In this document: one piece after another, positions 8,218 through 17,824 of the stretch | Position numbering within the stretch: the stretch's first letter is position 1 | Layout: the number at the start of each line of letters is the position of its first letter | Origin: CAIVPM01 sp964477265 | Lineage (GTDB): Bacteria > Bacteroidota > Bacteroidia > Chitinophagales > Chitinophagaceae | Assembly (NCBI GenBank): GCA_964477265.1 | Contig: CAYZDJ010000011.1 | Span: 23,562-87,561, forward strand | DNA: 64,000 bases | Direction: 5' to 3' | Notes under the pieces: model-generated | Seen by the model: the letters and a program-made list of their open reading frames with translations, nothing else | Database searches by the model: none | Told to the model about the DNA's origin: nothing | Position numbers and translations under genes: made by a program

Positions 8218-8787
8218 TTGCAGCAGTTAATCAATGAAATAAAAGCTTGTAGCATTTGCCAGCAACATTTATCTTTGGGCTGCAATCCAGTGTTTTCAGT
8301 ATCTTCAGCCAGCAAGGTTATGATTATAGGCCAGGCACCAGGACGAATTGTACACAGCACAGGCATTCCCTGGAATGATAAAAGTGGTGATAATTTACGC
8401 AGGTGGCTTGGTGTTGATAAGGACACATTTTACAACAACCAAATATTTGGAATTATGCCAATGGGCTTTTGTTATCCTGGCACTGGCAAAACTGGCGACA
8501 ACCCACCAAGACCAGAATGTGCAACTACCTGACACAAAAAAATATTTGATAAAATGAAAGACGTGCAGCTTGTTTTATTAATAGGTCAATATGCACAAAA
8601 TTATTATTTAGCCAATACAACAAAACACAGCTTAACCAATACTGTAAAGGCTTTCAGCGAATATCAGCCACAGTATTTTCCTTTGCCACATCCATCGCCA
8701 CGCAATAATATTTGGATGAAAAAGAATGAATGGTTTGCACAGGAAGTAATACCACCTTTGCAAGAAATTATTAAAAAATATTTATAA
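8218..8787 (+). pseudogene. Uracil-DNA glycosylase family gene broken by an in-frame TGA
   Basis: A 189-codon frame for a UDG-superfamily enzyme (base excision repair, removes uracil from DNA) is interrupted once by TGA at 8530-8532. The first part has the active-site motif GQAPGR, then GIPWNDKSGDNLRRWLG and GFCYPGTGKTGD. The part after the stop continues in the same frame with LVLLIGQYAQNYYL and the C-terminal LPHPSPRNNIW motif. The stop lies in RPECATT-stop-HKK, where relatives have a Trp before His (PECAPLWH), so it looks like TGG changed to TGA. No base is lost and the rest of the frame is well preserved, so the change is recent, or a sequencing error, or the codon is read through. The start is a TTG at 8218. 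Confidence 0.78.
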
Positions 8788-9184
8788 CATAAGCTATCTT
8801 ATTATTTGCTAAATGGATGTAAAAAATATTTATTATCTGCCACAATTTTATTTTTTGCCACAAACTTTTTAATGTAGTAATGCACAGGACAAACACATCT
8901 AATTTTTGCATATTGAACACAGATGACTCAGATTAAATAAGATTCTATCAAAATAAAAATTGATATTCTTGGGTATCACTTAATTCATTTTTATTCCATA
9001 TCGTGAGGTATGTTTTCGTATGGTATAAAAATCGTTTAAATCCTTGTCATCGTTGTTCTTGTTCGAATACAAAACTCATAATTCAAAAATACTTAGATGC
9101 GTTTACCCTGTACTAAAACAACCCTACAAAATCATTTTAATCAATAATGCTTAATATTGTTTTGCCAAACACTAAGATAACTGT
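8788..9184. other. Intergenic region with degenerate dispersed repeat
   Basis: A 397-base stretch with no gene. The segment at about 8933-8958 (ACACAGATGACTCAGATTAA) resembles the filler repeat at about 17702-17720 (ACACAGATGACACTGATT). A loosely inverted counterpart (AATCCTTGTCATCG) follows near 9040-9053. No promoter for the downstream kinase was convincingly seen. Confidence 0.4.
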
Positions 9185-11116
9185 ATGAAATACATACTTA
9201 TTTTATTTTTTATTGTAATGTCTTGCAGAACTTCATTTTGCCAAAACAATTTATATAACCTAAAAGACACTACCCTATTAAATAAAATAATTGACTCGTT
9301 AGACAAAAATTACAATGATGTTTCTTATGAAAAATTACTTGGCATTGGATTAAAGGCTAGAAGCTTTTTAAAAAACAAGAACAATACTTATTACGCAAAC
9401 ATCCTAAAGCAGGAAGGGTTTCATGGTATAACATATGGTAATTATACTTTAGCCACATTGAAGTTGGATAGTGCCATAATTATTTATGATGCATTTAATG
9501 ATACTCTTAACGTTGCAAAATTGTTAAATACAAATGGGGTTAGTTTAATGTACAATAGCAGATACCTAGAAGCCTTGCAGTCATTATTCAAGGCTTTGTC
9601 AAAATCTAAACTACTCAACAATGTTAAGCTGCAATCACAAATATTGAACAACATATCTCTGGTGTATCAAAGTGTTAAAGACTATGAAGCTGCTATTTCA
9701 TTTGCAAAGGAATCACTCAAGCTAAAACTACTTTTAAAAGATTCAATATCTACCATTGGCACCTATTCAAATATTGCCAATTTTTATTTTGACAAGAAAA
9801 TATATGATAGTTCTTTACGCTATAATAGAACAGTGCTAAGTGTGTTGAGTAATGAAACTGAAGATTATTTTGCCAATACTTATCTGGCTATTGGCAATTG
9901 TTTTTTTTACACAAATAAAATTGACAGTGCCACTTATTACTATGAAAAAAGTCACAAGATGGTAACAAAAAATAGCCCTACTCAAGACAAGGCTAATATA
10001 TTGATGGCTCTGCTTACAGGATATCTTCAGACCAATGAATTGAATAGAATTAAACCTTTAATTAAAGAGTTAATAGCTTATTCAAAAGAAATAGCTGACC
10101 CTGCTTATCAAAGAGAATACCATTACTTTTTTTATCAGTACAATAAAAAAATAAACAATATTTCAGCATCACTTAACGAACTTGAATTGTATAAACAATA
10201 CAACGACACTGTTGAGGTAAATGCAAATAATATTGAACATCAAAAACTAGCCATAAAATACGAGCTTGGTAAAAAACTTGTGGCAGATAGTTTACAAGCA
10301 GAACATAAAATTTTTGTTGCCAATAATAAAAACATTAAAACCCGCAATAGCTTATTAATAGTGGCTTTGCTACTTGTAATTGCATTAGCTACAGCAATTA
10401 TTTTGTATAATAGAAGCAACTTGTTCAAGAAGAAAGTAATTATTTCGGAACAGGAAAAACAAATTGAGGCACAGCAAAAAACTGCGTATCAATTAAAGAC
10501 TTTGCAGGCACAAATGAATCCACATTTTGTGTTTAATTGTTTCAACACAATAGATTCTTTTATCCTTCAAAATAAACAATACGAAGCATCATTATTAGTT
10601 CAGCGTTTTTCAAAACTATCCAGAAAAATTTTAGAACAAACATCTTTAAATGCCATTTCTTTTCAAGAAGAGTTAGAAACACTTGATACGTATTTACAAA
10701 TTGAACAGTTAAGAACTAACAATAGTTTTAATTTTAATATTGAAAAAGAAGATACAGTTTTAAACTACCAATTGCCACCAATGTTACTACAGCCTTTTGT
10801 TGAAAACGCAGTGGTACATGGCATTAGAGCATTGCAAAACAATACTGGATTTATAAAAATAACTGTTAAAAATAAAGATAGTTTTATTGAGGTAAGCATC
10901 GAGGATAATGGTGTAGGCAGAGGTAAGGCTGCTGAAATAAAAGAACAAAATGTATCAACACATCGTTCAATGAGTATGGATTTAACCTTGCAAAGATTGA
11001 AAGCATTGCACCAGAATGCAGGCATTGAAAACTATTTACAATTTACCGATTTTAATAATAATAAAACTGGTACATTAGTAACCATTAAAGTACCCAAAAA
11101 TATCATTAATGCTTAA
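9185..11116 (+). CDS. TPR-containing LytS-type sensor histidine kinase
   Basis: A 643-aa membrane sensor kinase. A signal segment (ILILFFIVMSC) is followed by about 350 residues of tetratricopeptide-type helical repeats facing the periplasm, one transmembrane helix (SLLIVALLLVIALATAIILY, about 389-408), and a coiled coil. The His_kinase domain of the LytS/YehU class has the phospho-acceptor in MNPHFVFNCFNTI (His447). The C-terminal ATPase domain shows LQPFVENAVVHGI and EDNGVGRG. This class phosphorylates LytTR regulators. The stop overlaps the start of the next gene by 8 bases, so kinase and regulator are translationally coupled. The signal is unknown. Confidence 0.9.
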   Translation: MKYILILFFIVMSCRTSFCQNNLYNLKDTTLLNKIIDSLDKNYNDVSYEKLLGIGLKARSFLKNKNNTYYANILKQEGFHGITYGNYTLATLKLDSAIIIYDAFNDTLNVAKLLNTNGVSLMYNSRYLEALQSLFKALSKSKLLNNVKLQSQILNNISLVYQSVKDYEAAISFAKESLKLKLLLKDSISTIGTYSNIANFYFDKKIYDSSLRYNRTVLSVLSNETEDYFANTYLAIGNCFFYTNKIDSATYYYEKSHKMVTKNSPTQDKANILMALLTGYLQTNELNRIKPLIKELIAYSKEIADPAYQREYHYFFYQYNKKINNISASLNELELYKQYNDTVEVNANNIEHQKLAIKYELGKKLVADSLQAEHKIFVANNKNIKTRNSLLIVALLLVIALATAIILYNRSNLFKKKVIISEQEKQIEAQQKTAYQLKTLQAQMNPHFVFNCFNTIDSFILQNKQYEASLLVQRFSKLSRKILEQTSLNAISFQEELETLDTYLQIEQLRTNNSFNFNIEKEDTVLNYQLPPMLLQPFVENAVVHGIRALQNNTGFIKITVKNKDSFIEVSIEDNGVGRGKAAEIKEQNVSTHRSMSMDLTLQRLKALHQNAGIENYLQFTDFNNNKTGTLVTIKVPKNIINA

Positions 11117-11870
11117 AGCTGTTTTAATAGATGATGAACAGGAAAATATTAACGCCCTGCAAATAAAATTATCAATGGTTTGCCCCGAGGTAAGCATTGC
11201 TGCAAGTTTTACAAACCCAGCAGATGCTATTGTTTTTTTTAGTGACAATACCGATATTGATATTTTATTTTTAGATGTTGAAATACCTGTGCTTAATGGG
11301 TTTCAGCTATTAGATGCTTTGCCTTTCAGAAATTATGAAGTGATAATGGTAACAGCTTATGCCGAGTACGCACTAAAGGCAATTAAAGCAAGTGCATTAG
11401 ATTATTTACTAAAACCGGTAGAGTACGATGAATTAAGAAAAGCAGTAAATAAAGTAATAGAAAAACATCAAAAAGAAAAGCAAATTATTAAGCAAATAAC
11501 CGAGCTTTCATCTGCCATAAAACACAGTTTTCAACAAACAGAAAAAATTTTATTACACTCATCAAAAGATGCACATTGGGTGCAGTTGTCAAATGTCATT
11601 CGCATAAATGGAGAAAACAATTACAGCACTTTTTATTTGAATGATGGATCAAAAATTATGGTATCTAAAACATTAAAAGAGTTTGAGGAAAAATTAGAGG
11701 TACAACACTTTTTCAGAGTCAATAAATCACAAATCATTAATCTTAATTACCTTACCAAATTATTAAAGCCCGATGTACTAATGGTGCAAATGACAGATGG
11801 AACACAAATAGAAGTTTCGGTACGTAGAAAGGCAGAGTTGCTTAAAATGCTGGAGAGTTTTAATGAATAA
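11109..11870 (+). CDS. LytTR-family response regulator
   Basis: A 253-aa two-component regulator. The receiver domain has the acidic pair DDEQ at the N-terminus, phospho-acceptor Asp56 in LFLDVEIPVLNG, the T/S residue in MVTAYAEYA and Lys in YLLKPVEYDEL. The LytTR DNA-binding domain occupies the C-terminal 100 residues (VIRINGENNYSTFYLNDG, then FFRVNKSQIINLNYLTK). It overlaps the LytS-like kinase by 8 bases and is surely its partner. The next gene downstream is the giant S74 fibre-like protein, 162 bases away and on the same strand. That gene is a candidate target, but no operator was identified. Confidence 0.92.
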   Translation: MLKAVLIDDEQENINALQIKLSMVCPEVSIAASFTNPADAIVFFSDNTDIDILFLDVEIPVLNGFQLLDALPFRNYEVIMVTAYAEYALKAIKASALDYLLKPVEYDELRKAVNKVIEKHQKEKQIIKQITELSSAIKHSFQQTEKILLHSSKDAHWVQLSNVIRINGENNYSTFYLNDGSKIMVSKTLKEFEEKLEVQHFFRVNKSQIINLNYLTKLLKPDVLMVQMTDGTQIEVSVRRKAELLKMLESFNE

Positions 11871-12032
11871 AGCTAAAGTTATTTGTTAAAGCATAATAGA
11901 TAGAAAATTGACGTTACCTAAGTAATTGCCTACACTTGCTAAAGCATTGGTTATTGCACTAAACGCCTGTGTAGCTTTATAAAAAAGTTATTATAGTAGC
12001 TAAATTTATTTCTTTCATATAAAACTAACAAA

Positions 12033-15000
12033 ATGAAAAAGCATTTACTCACAATCATTCTTGCAGCAATATTTATTACAACTGCAAATGCACAAGTAGC
12101 CATTAAACCAGCAGGCAGTGGCACAACAGCAGACCCAAGTGCCATGCTTGATGTGCAAAGCACCAACAAAGGAGCATTGCTGCCACGAATGACAGCAGCA
12201 CAAAGACTTTCAATAAGTAGTGGAAGCCCAGCAATTGGATTAATTGTTTTTGATACAGACAGCAGCAGCTTAATGTTGCGAACTGTGGCAGGTTGGGTAA
12301 AGTTGCAAAGCACAACAGATTTGTTGTGGAAGAAAACTGGAAATAATATTTATAATTTGAATAGTGGGAATGTTGGAATTGGAGCTGACAATCCTGTAAA
12401 ACCTTTTCAAGTAGGTATGAATAAGGATGTACTATTTGGAGCAGATACAGGAACAAATAATAAGTTGGTTTGGCTTGCAGATAAAGGAGCATTGAAAATA
12501 GGTACACTTGGAGCTGCAGATATAAATTCAAGCAGCAGTATAGGTCAAAATTCAGTAACCATTGGAAAAAATAATTCTGTTAGTGGCGAAAATTCTGTAG
12601 CAATTGGGGAAAATTTACATACAAGTGTATCAAACGCATTTGTAGTAGGTAAATTAAATGATTTTGGTTTTTTTATTAATTCAAATCCTGAAAAAGAAAA
12701 AATATTTGAAATAGGTAATGGAACTATTACAAGCAATGGTTTTGTAACTACTTATATTTCAAGTAATGCACTTACAGTTTTACGAAATGGAAATACAGGT
12801 ATTGGCAATATTAATAGCCCCACTCAAAAACTTGAAATTGCAGGTGCTATAAAAATTGCTGACACTACAGGTACACCAACTAATGGAACAATAAGATATA
12901 CAACTGGCAATGGTTTTCAGGGCATGCATGGGAATAGCTGGATGAATTTAGGTGGAGGTAATCAATGGACAACTAATGGCAATGATATTTATAATAGTAA
13001 TTCAGGTAATATTGGAATAGGAACAACAAACCCACTTGCTAAACAAGAAATAAAATCTGGTTCAAATGTTTATTATCCACAACTACGATTAACAGACACA
13101 ACCGAAAACAATTATTCAAGATTATCATTTACCAATACACATACCAACAAAGACTGGACAATTGCAGCATTAACAACAGACAATATTCAAAATGATAGAT
13201 TGAATTTTTACCATTCAACTGGTGGCGATATAATGCAAATAAGAGGAGATGGAAAAGTAGGTATAGGAACAGATAATCCTGTAAAGCCTTTTCAGGTTGG
13301 GATGAATAAAGACGTGTTGTTTGGCGTAGATACAGGTTCAAACAACAAGTTGGTTTGGTTGGCAGATAAAGGAGCACTAAAGGTAGGTGCTGCAAGTGCT
13401 AATGATGTTAGTGGTTATTTTACAGGATTGAATTCAGTAACTATTGGAAAAAACAATAAGGCAGTGGGCGATTATTCTGCTGCAATTGGAGAAAATCTAA
13501 CAGCTAGTGCTCAAAACTCATTCGTTATTGGTAAATATAATGCAGGTAGTCTTTTCATTTCCAATAATTCAACCCCTCAAGCCACAGATAAGATATTTGA
13601 AATAGGTAATGGAACTATAACTACTAGCGGTATTACAACAATATTTGCACCAAGTAATGCATTTACTGTACTTAGGAATGGAAATACAGGTATTGGCAAT
13701 ATCTACAACCCCACACAAAAACTAGAAGTTGAGGGTGCAATAAAAATTGCTGACACTACAGGTACTCCAACTAATGGAACAATAAGATATACAACTGGCA
13801 ATGGTTTTCAGGGCATGCATAATAATACCTGGCAAAACTTAAACAGCGATAGCAGTAGTGGCAACCAATGGGCAACTAATGGGAATAATATTTATAATGG
13901 AAATACAGGGAATGTAGGTATTGGTACAAATAATCCTTATGCAAAATTTGAAATTGAAGAACTATTACCCACATTCAGACCTTCTTTAAAAATTACTAAA
14001 AAAGGAGCAGGTGCTGTTCCAGGTAGCAGTATTGGTTTAGAAATAAATTCATTAAGACCGAATTATAGTGGTACACAAGAAACAACCATGGGAGCAAAAA
14101 TTTTTGGAGACCACTATGGTATATATGCAAATGCAAAAGTGTATTCAGCAATATCAGCAGTTGGCGATAGCATTGCATCAGCTTTAGAATTAGATGCCCC
14201 AAGTGGTAAAGCTTTAATAGTAAATACAGGGAATGTAGGTATTGGTACAACAACCCCTCAAACCAAATTAGATGTTAATGGTGCAATTAAAATTGCTGCA
14301 TTACAAGGTGGTTTCAATCCTACTAATGGTATGATAGCTTATGATGGCACAGATTTTTTAGGTTTTAATAATGGCTGGAAATCTTTAACAACAAGCAATA
14401 GCGTTGCAGGCAGTGGTATCAATATTTCAGGCAATACAATCAGCACTATTCCTCAAACATTATCTATTGTTGGCGATAGTTTAGCTTTATCTGGTGGTGG
14501 TGGTAAAGTTGCTTTACCAACTGGTGGCAGTGGCAGCAGCCAATTTACCACATCTGGTACAGATATTTATAACAATAATTCAGGCAAGGTTTTAATAGGT
14601 TCAACTACAGCAACAGGTAACGCTAAGTTTCAGGTGGAAGATGCTAGTTCATTTGCAAAATCAGCACAAGTACTTTCTCGTGGTTCTTATAGCACATCAT
14701 TATTTGTAGCAGATAGCTCTTCAAGTGGTGGTGCTAAAGGTGCACAAGGTGCATTAGGAAATCCAAGCCAGCCAGGCAATGCAGCTATTCACGCTTTCAG
14801 CAAATATGGAGATGCTATTTATGGCAACACACAAAATGGTAGAGGTTTATATATGTATGGAGGAACAAGTTCTTATCCTGCTGCACAAATAGAACACAAT
14901 GCAGGCTCTACTGGTGTTGCTATTAAAACTCTTGGTGGTATTGATGTTACTGGTTATTTAAGATTAAATGATGGCACTCAACAAGCAGGCAGGGTATTAA

Positions 15001-17693
15001 CAACTGATGCCAATGGTTATGCAAGTTGGCAGGCACCAACTGGTGGTGGCACAACTTATACTGCTGGTACTGGCATTAATATTAACAGTAATGTAATTTC
15101 AACCAACCTTAATGCTGGTACAGGTATAGCAATTAGTGGCAATACAATTTCTTCTAATTTGGTTGCAGGTGCAGGCATTACAATTACTGGTAATACCATT
15201 GCAGCAACTGGTGCAACAGGTGCTGGTGGTTGGCAAAAATCTGGTGCTAGTGTTAGCTTAGAAACAAGCACAGATTATGTTGGTATTGGTACAGCAGGCA
15301 ATGCTGGTGCTAAATTAAGAATTGCAGGTGGCAGCGATGCTGGTATTTCAGTTTCAGCTAATGGAAGCAATGCTGTTTTTGCTTCAGCATCTGGTAGCAC
15401 TGCAGCAGGTAGTTTTATTGGTAGTGTTGGGGCAAATGGATTGAGTGTAGCAGCAACAGATGCAAACGGTGCAGAATTTTTCTCTCAAAATGCAGCAGCA
15501 ATAAGTGTTAATTCATCAAGCAGCAATTCAAAAATAGCTATTGTTGTACCTTATGATAATTCAGGTTTTGGAACAACAAACCCTACAGCAAAAATTCACA
15601 TTAATGGTATAAATGGTTTGCGTTATCAGGATGGTAATGAAGGAGCAAATAAGGTTTTAACTTGTGATGCAAATGGCAATGCAAGCTGGCAAACTGTAAG
15701 TGGTGGTGGCTCATCAGCATGGACAGTTAGTGGCAACAATACTTATGCTACAGATGTGTATGGAACTATTGGTATGGGTTTAACAACTGGCTTTAACACT
15801 AACTATAAATTGCACGCAAAAAATACAAGTGGCAGCACAGTTGCTTTGTTCGAAAGTGGTACAGGCAGCACTAATATAAGCTTGAAAAATAGTAATGGTA
15901 TTACTGCTGGATTAAATGCATTAAATAACGATTTGAATATTGTAACATATTTAAATGGCAGTAATGTTGGGAATATAAATTTTACAACTGGCTACAGTAC
16001 CAATTTATCAATTGATGCAGCTTCAAATAATGTAGGAGTTGGCACTTCAAATCCAGCACAAAAATTAGATGTTGCAGGTGCAATTAAATTGGGTACAACA
16101 TCAACAAATTCATTAGGCACCATTCGCTTCAATGGCAATGACTTTCAGGGTTATGATGGTTTTGGCTGGAAAAGCTTAACAGGCTATGGCTTGTGGACAC
16201 TTGATAACAATGACGCTATTTTTAACAATGGTAAAGTTGGTATTGGTTCAACAACACCTGTTGAAAAATTGGATGTTGCAGGTGCAATTAAATTGGGCTA
16301 TACAAGTACAAACAATGCAGGTACATTGCGTTTTAATGGCAGCGATTTTGAAGGCTACAATGGCACAGACTGGAAATCATTAACCAGCCAAAGCCTATGG
16401 ACAGTAAATGGTACAAGCATTGACTTAATTAATGGTAGTAACAATGTAGGCATTGGTGCAAGTGCAGCAAATGAAAAATTAGAAGTTGCAGGTGGTATTA
16501 AATTGGGACTTGCGTCTGCAACGCCAACAACTGGTACAATGCAATATAATGGTGGTTTGCAGGTGCATAATGGCACAGATTGGGTTTCATTAAATCCTCA
16601 GTTTAATTTAGATGGTTCTAATAATTTATCAAATACAACAGCAACAAACTTTGGCTTGGGCGTTGCATCTCCTGTTGAAAAATTGGAGGTGACTGGTGGC
16701 ATAAAATTAGGACTTGCTTCTGCAACACCAACTGCAGGTACAATGCAATACAATGGTGGTTTGATGGTACATAATGGAACTGATTGGGTTTCATTAAATC
16801 CTCAATTTAATTTAGATGGTTCTAATAATTTATCTAACACAACAGCTACAAATTTTGGTTTTGGTATTGCTACTCCAGTAGAAAAATTAGAAGTAAATGG
16901 AGGAATTAAAATAGGAATGTCATTTGGTGCAAATGAAGGAACAATTAGATATGGTAGTAACGAGTTTGAAGGATTTGATGGCACAAGTTGGAAATCATTA
17001 ACAGGTAAAGGTTTGTGGGCAAAAACAGGAACAGACTTGTCTTTGGCTACAACAACTGATAATGTTGGTATTGGTACCACAACGCCTGCAAGTAAACTTC
17101 AGGTTGAAAATAGTGGTACACAATTAATAGTAAAAGAAACAACAGACGCTGCTGCAAAAATCAATTTTTTAAATGATGGTACAAGTAATTTTTGGGGCTT
17201 AACTGGATATAGTAATACAACAAATACTACTGCAGGTTTCAACATTAATTATAGTGGTACAAATTTATTTACAGTAAATGGTGCAGGCGATGCAACCCTT
17301 GCTGGCACACTAACACAGTCAAGTGATATGCGTTTAAAAAGAAATATTGCACCAATAGGTTTTGTATTAAATAAAATTAAAAACATAGGTGCATTTACTT
17401 ACAACTGGATAGATGAAAAGAAAGATCAAACACAACAAATTGGTTTCTTAGCACAAGACTTAGAAAAACAATTTCCACAGTTGGTAAAAACAGATGCAAA
17501 TGGCAATAAAAGTGTAGCCTATAGCAATATGGTACCTGTATTATTACAAGCAGTAAAAGACCAACAAACACAAATTGAAACATTGGAACAACAACTTAAA
17601 GCACAAAATATTGAAATGATGAAACGCTTAGAGTTGTTAGAAAAAATGTTATTAAATCAAAATGCAGAAAAAGCTGTAACAATAAAAAAGTAA
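12033..17693 (+). CDS. Giant repetitive surface fibre-like protein with S74 self-cleaving chaperone domain
   Basis: An 1886-aa exported protein. The signal peptide is MKKHLLTIILAAIFITTANA. The body is a long Gly/Asn/Thr-rich series of modules with recurring GNVGIGT.NP, QKLEVAGAIKI and GTIRYTTGNGFQG strings, as in phage-tail-fibre-like trimeric beta structures. The C-terminal 120 residues are a Peptidase_S74 intramolecular chaperone. It contains SSDMRLKRNI with the serine (Ser1764) and lysine (Lys1769) five residues apart, as in the endosialidase chaperone dyad that cuts just before the serine after trimer folding. A coiled coil (QQTQIETLEQQLKAQ) ends the protein. No T9SS C-terminal domain is present, so its export route is unclear. 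Trimerisation and cleavage are inferred from the family. Confidence 0.85.
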   Translation: MKKHLLTIILAAIFITTANAQVAIKPAGSGTTADPSAMLDVQSTNKGALLPRMTAAQRLSISSGSPAIGLIVFDTDSSSLMLRTVAGWVKLQSTTDLLWKKTGNNIYNLNSGNVGIGADNPVKPFQVGMNKDVLFGADTGTNNKLVWLADKGALKIGTLGAADINSSSSIGQNSVTIGKNNSVSGENSVAIGENLHTSVSNAFVVGKLNDFGFFINSNPEKEKIFEIGNGTITSNGFVTTYISSNALTVLRNGNTGIGNINSPTQKLEIAGAIKIADTTGTPTNGTIRYTTGNGFQGMHGNSWMNLGGGNQWTTNGNDIYNSNSGNIGIGTTNPLAKQEIKSGSNVYYPQLRLTDTTENNYSRLSFTNTHTNKDWTIAALTTDNIQNDRLNFYHSTGGDIMQIRGDGKVGIGTDNPVKPFQVGMNKDVLFGVDTGSNNKLVWLADKGALKVGAASANDVSGYFTGLNSVTIGKNNKAVGDYSAAIGENLTASAQNSFVIGKYNAGSLFISNNSTPQATDKIFEIGNGTITTSGITTIFAPSNAFTVLRNGNTGIGNIYNPTQKLEVEGAIKIADTTGTPTNGTIRYTTGNGFQGMHNNTWQNLNSDSSSGNQWATNGNNIYNGNTGNVGIGTNNPYAKFEIEELLPTFRPSLKITKKGAGAVPGSSIGLEINSLRPNYSGTQETTMGAKIFGDHYGIYANAKVYSAISAVGDSIASALELDAPSGKALIVNTGNVGIGTTTPQTKLDVNGAIKIAALQGGFNPTNGMIAYDGTDFLGFNNGWKSLTTSNSVAGSGINISGNTISTIPQTLSIVGDSLALSGGGGKVALPTGGSGSSQFTTSGTDIYNNNSGKVLIGSTTATGNAKFQVEDASSFAKSAQVLSRGSYSTSLFVADSSSSGGAKGAQGALGNPSQPGNAAIHAFSKYGDAIYGNTQNGRGLYMYGGTSSYPAAQIEHNAGSTGVAIKTLGGIDVTGYLRLNDGTQQAGRVLTTDANGYASWQAPTGGGTTYTAGTGININSNVISTNLNAGTGIAISGNTISSNLVAGAGITITGNTIAATGATGAGGWQKSGASVSLETSTDYVGIGTAGNAGAKLRIAGGSDAGISVSANGSNAVFASASGSTAAGSFIGSVGANGLSVAATDANGAEFFSQNAAAISVNSSSSNSKIAIVVPYDNSGFGTTNPTAKIHINGINGLRYQDGNEGANKVLTCDANGNASWQTVSGGGSSAWTVSGNNTYATDVYGTIGMGLTTGFNTNYKLHAKNTSGSTVALFESGTGSTNISLKNSNGITAGLNALNNDLNIVTYLNGSNVGNINFTTGYSTNLSIDAASNNVGVGTSNPAQKLDVAGAIKLGTTSTNSLGTIRFNGNDFQGYDGFGWKSLTGYGLWTLDNNDAIFNNGKVGIGSTTPVEKLDVAGAIKLGYTSTNNAGTLRFNGSDFEGYNGTDWKSLTSQSLWTVNGTSIDLINGSNNVGIGASAANEKLEVAGGIKLGLASATPTTGTMQYNGGLQVHNGTDWVSLNPQFNLDGSNNLSNTTATNFGLGVASPVEKLEVTGGIKLGLASATPTAGTMQYNGGLMVHNGTDWVSLNPQFNLDGSNNLSNTTATNFGFGIATPVEKLEVNGGIKIGMSFGANEGTIRYGSNEFEGFDGTSWKSLTGKGLWAKTGTDLSLATTTDNVGIGTTTPASKLQVENSGTQLIVKETTDAAAKINFLNDGTSNFWGLTGYSNTTNTTAGFNINYSGTNLFTVNGAGDATLAGTLTQSSDMRLKRNIAPIGFVLNKIKNIGAFTYNWIDEKKDQTQQIGFLAQDLEKQFPQLVKTDANGNKSVAYSNMVPVLLQAVKDQQTQIETLEQQLKAQNIEMMKRLELLEKMLLNQNAEKAVTIKK
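16482..16889 (+). repeat. Two tandem 204-bp repeats inside the S74 fibre gene
   Basis: Two adjacent copies of a 68-codon unit, starting at 16482 and 16686, encode GGIKLGLASATPT.GTMQYN and NPQFNLDGSNNLSNTTATNF nearly identically. A third, diverged copy begins at 16890. A second, larger duplication is visible between about 12361-12910 and 13258-13825 (NPVKPFQVGMNKDVLFG units). Copy number could change by slippage or recombination. Confidence 0.85.
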
Positions 17694-17698
17694 AACAG

Positions 17699-17790
17699 TA
17701 GAACACAGATGACACTGATTGTTATGATGTATCAAGATGCTTTTTAAATTATACAAAATCATAATCATCATAAAAATTTGCGTTCCATTT
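17699..17790. repeat. Dispersed filler repeat (ACACAGATGAC type)
   Basis: GAACACAGATGACACTGATT, followed about 70 bases later by AAAATTTGCGTTCC, lies between the S74 gene and the next gene. It matches a similar string at about 8931. No coding frame and no terminator were seen between 17694 and 17824. Confidence 0.4.
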
Positions 17791-17824
17791 TTACAAATAT
17801 TTTCACGATATAAACTATATCAAA

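Noticed and set aside
8218..8787. Programmed recoding of TGA as Trp or selenocysteine in the UDG gene
   Set aside because: No SECIS-like hairpin was recognised after the codon, no other in-frame TGA is seen, and the residue expected is Trp, so a nonsense change or read error is simpler.
15056..15271. Antisense frame inside the S74 fibre gene
   Set aside because: It has repeated low-complexity residues and mirrors the sense repeats, with no independent gene signal.
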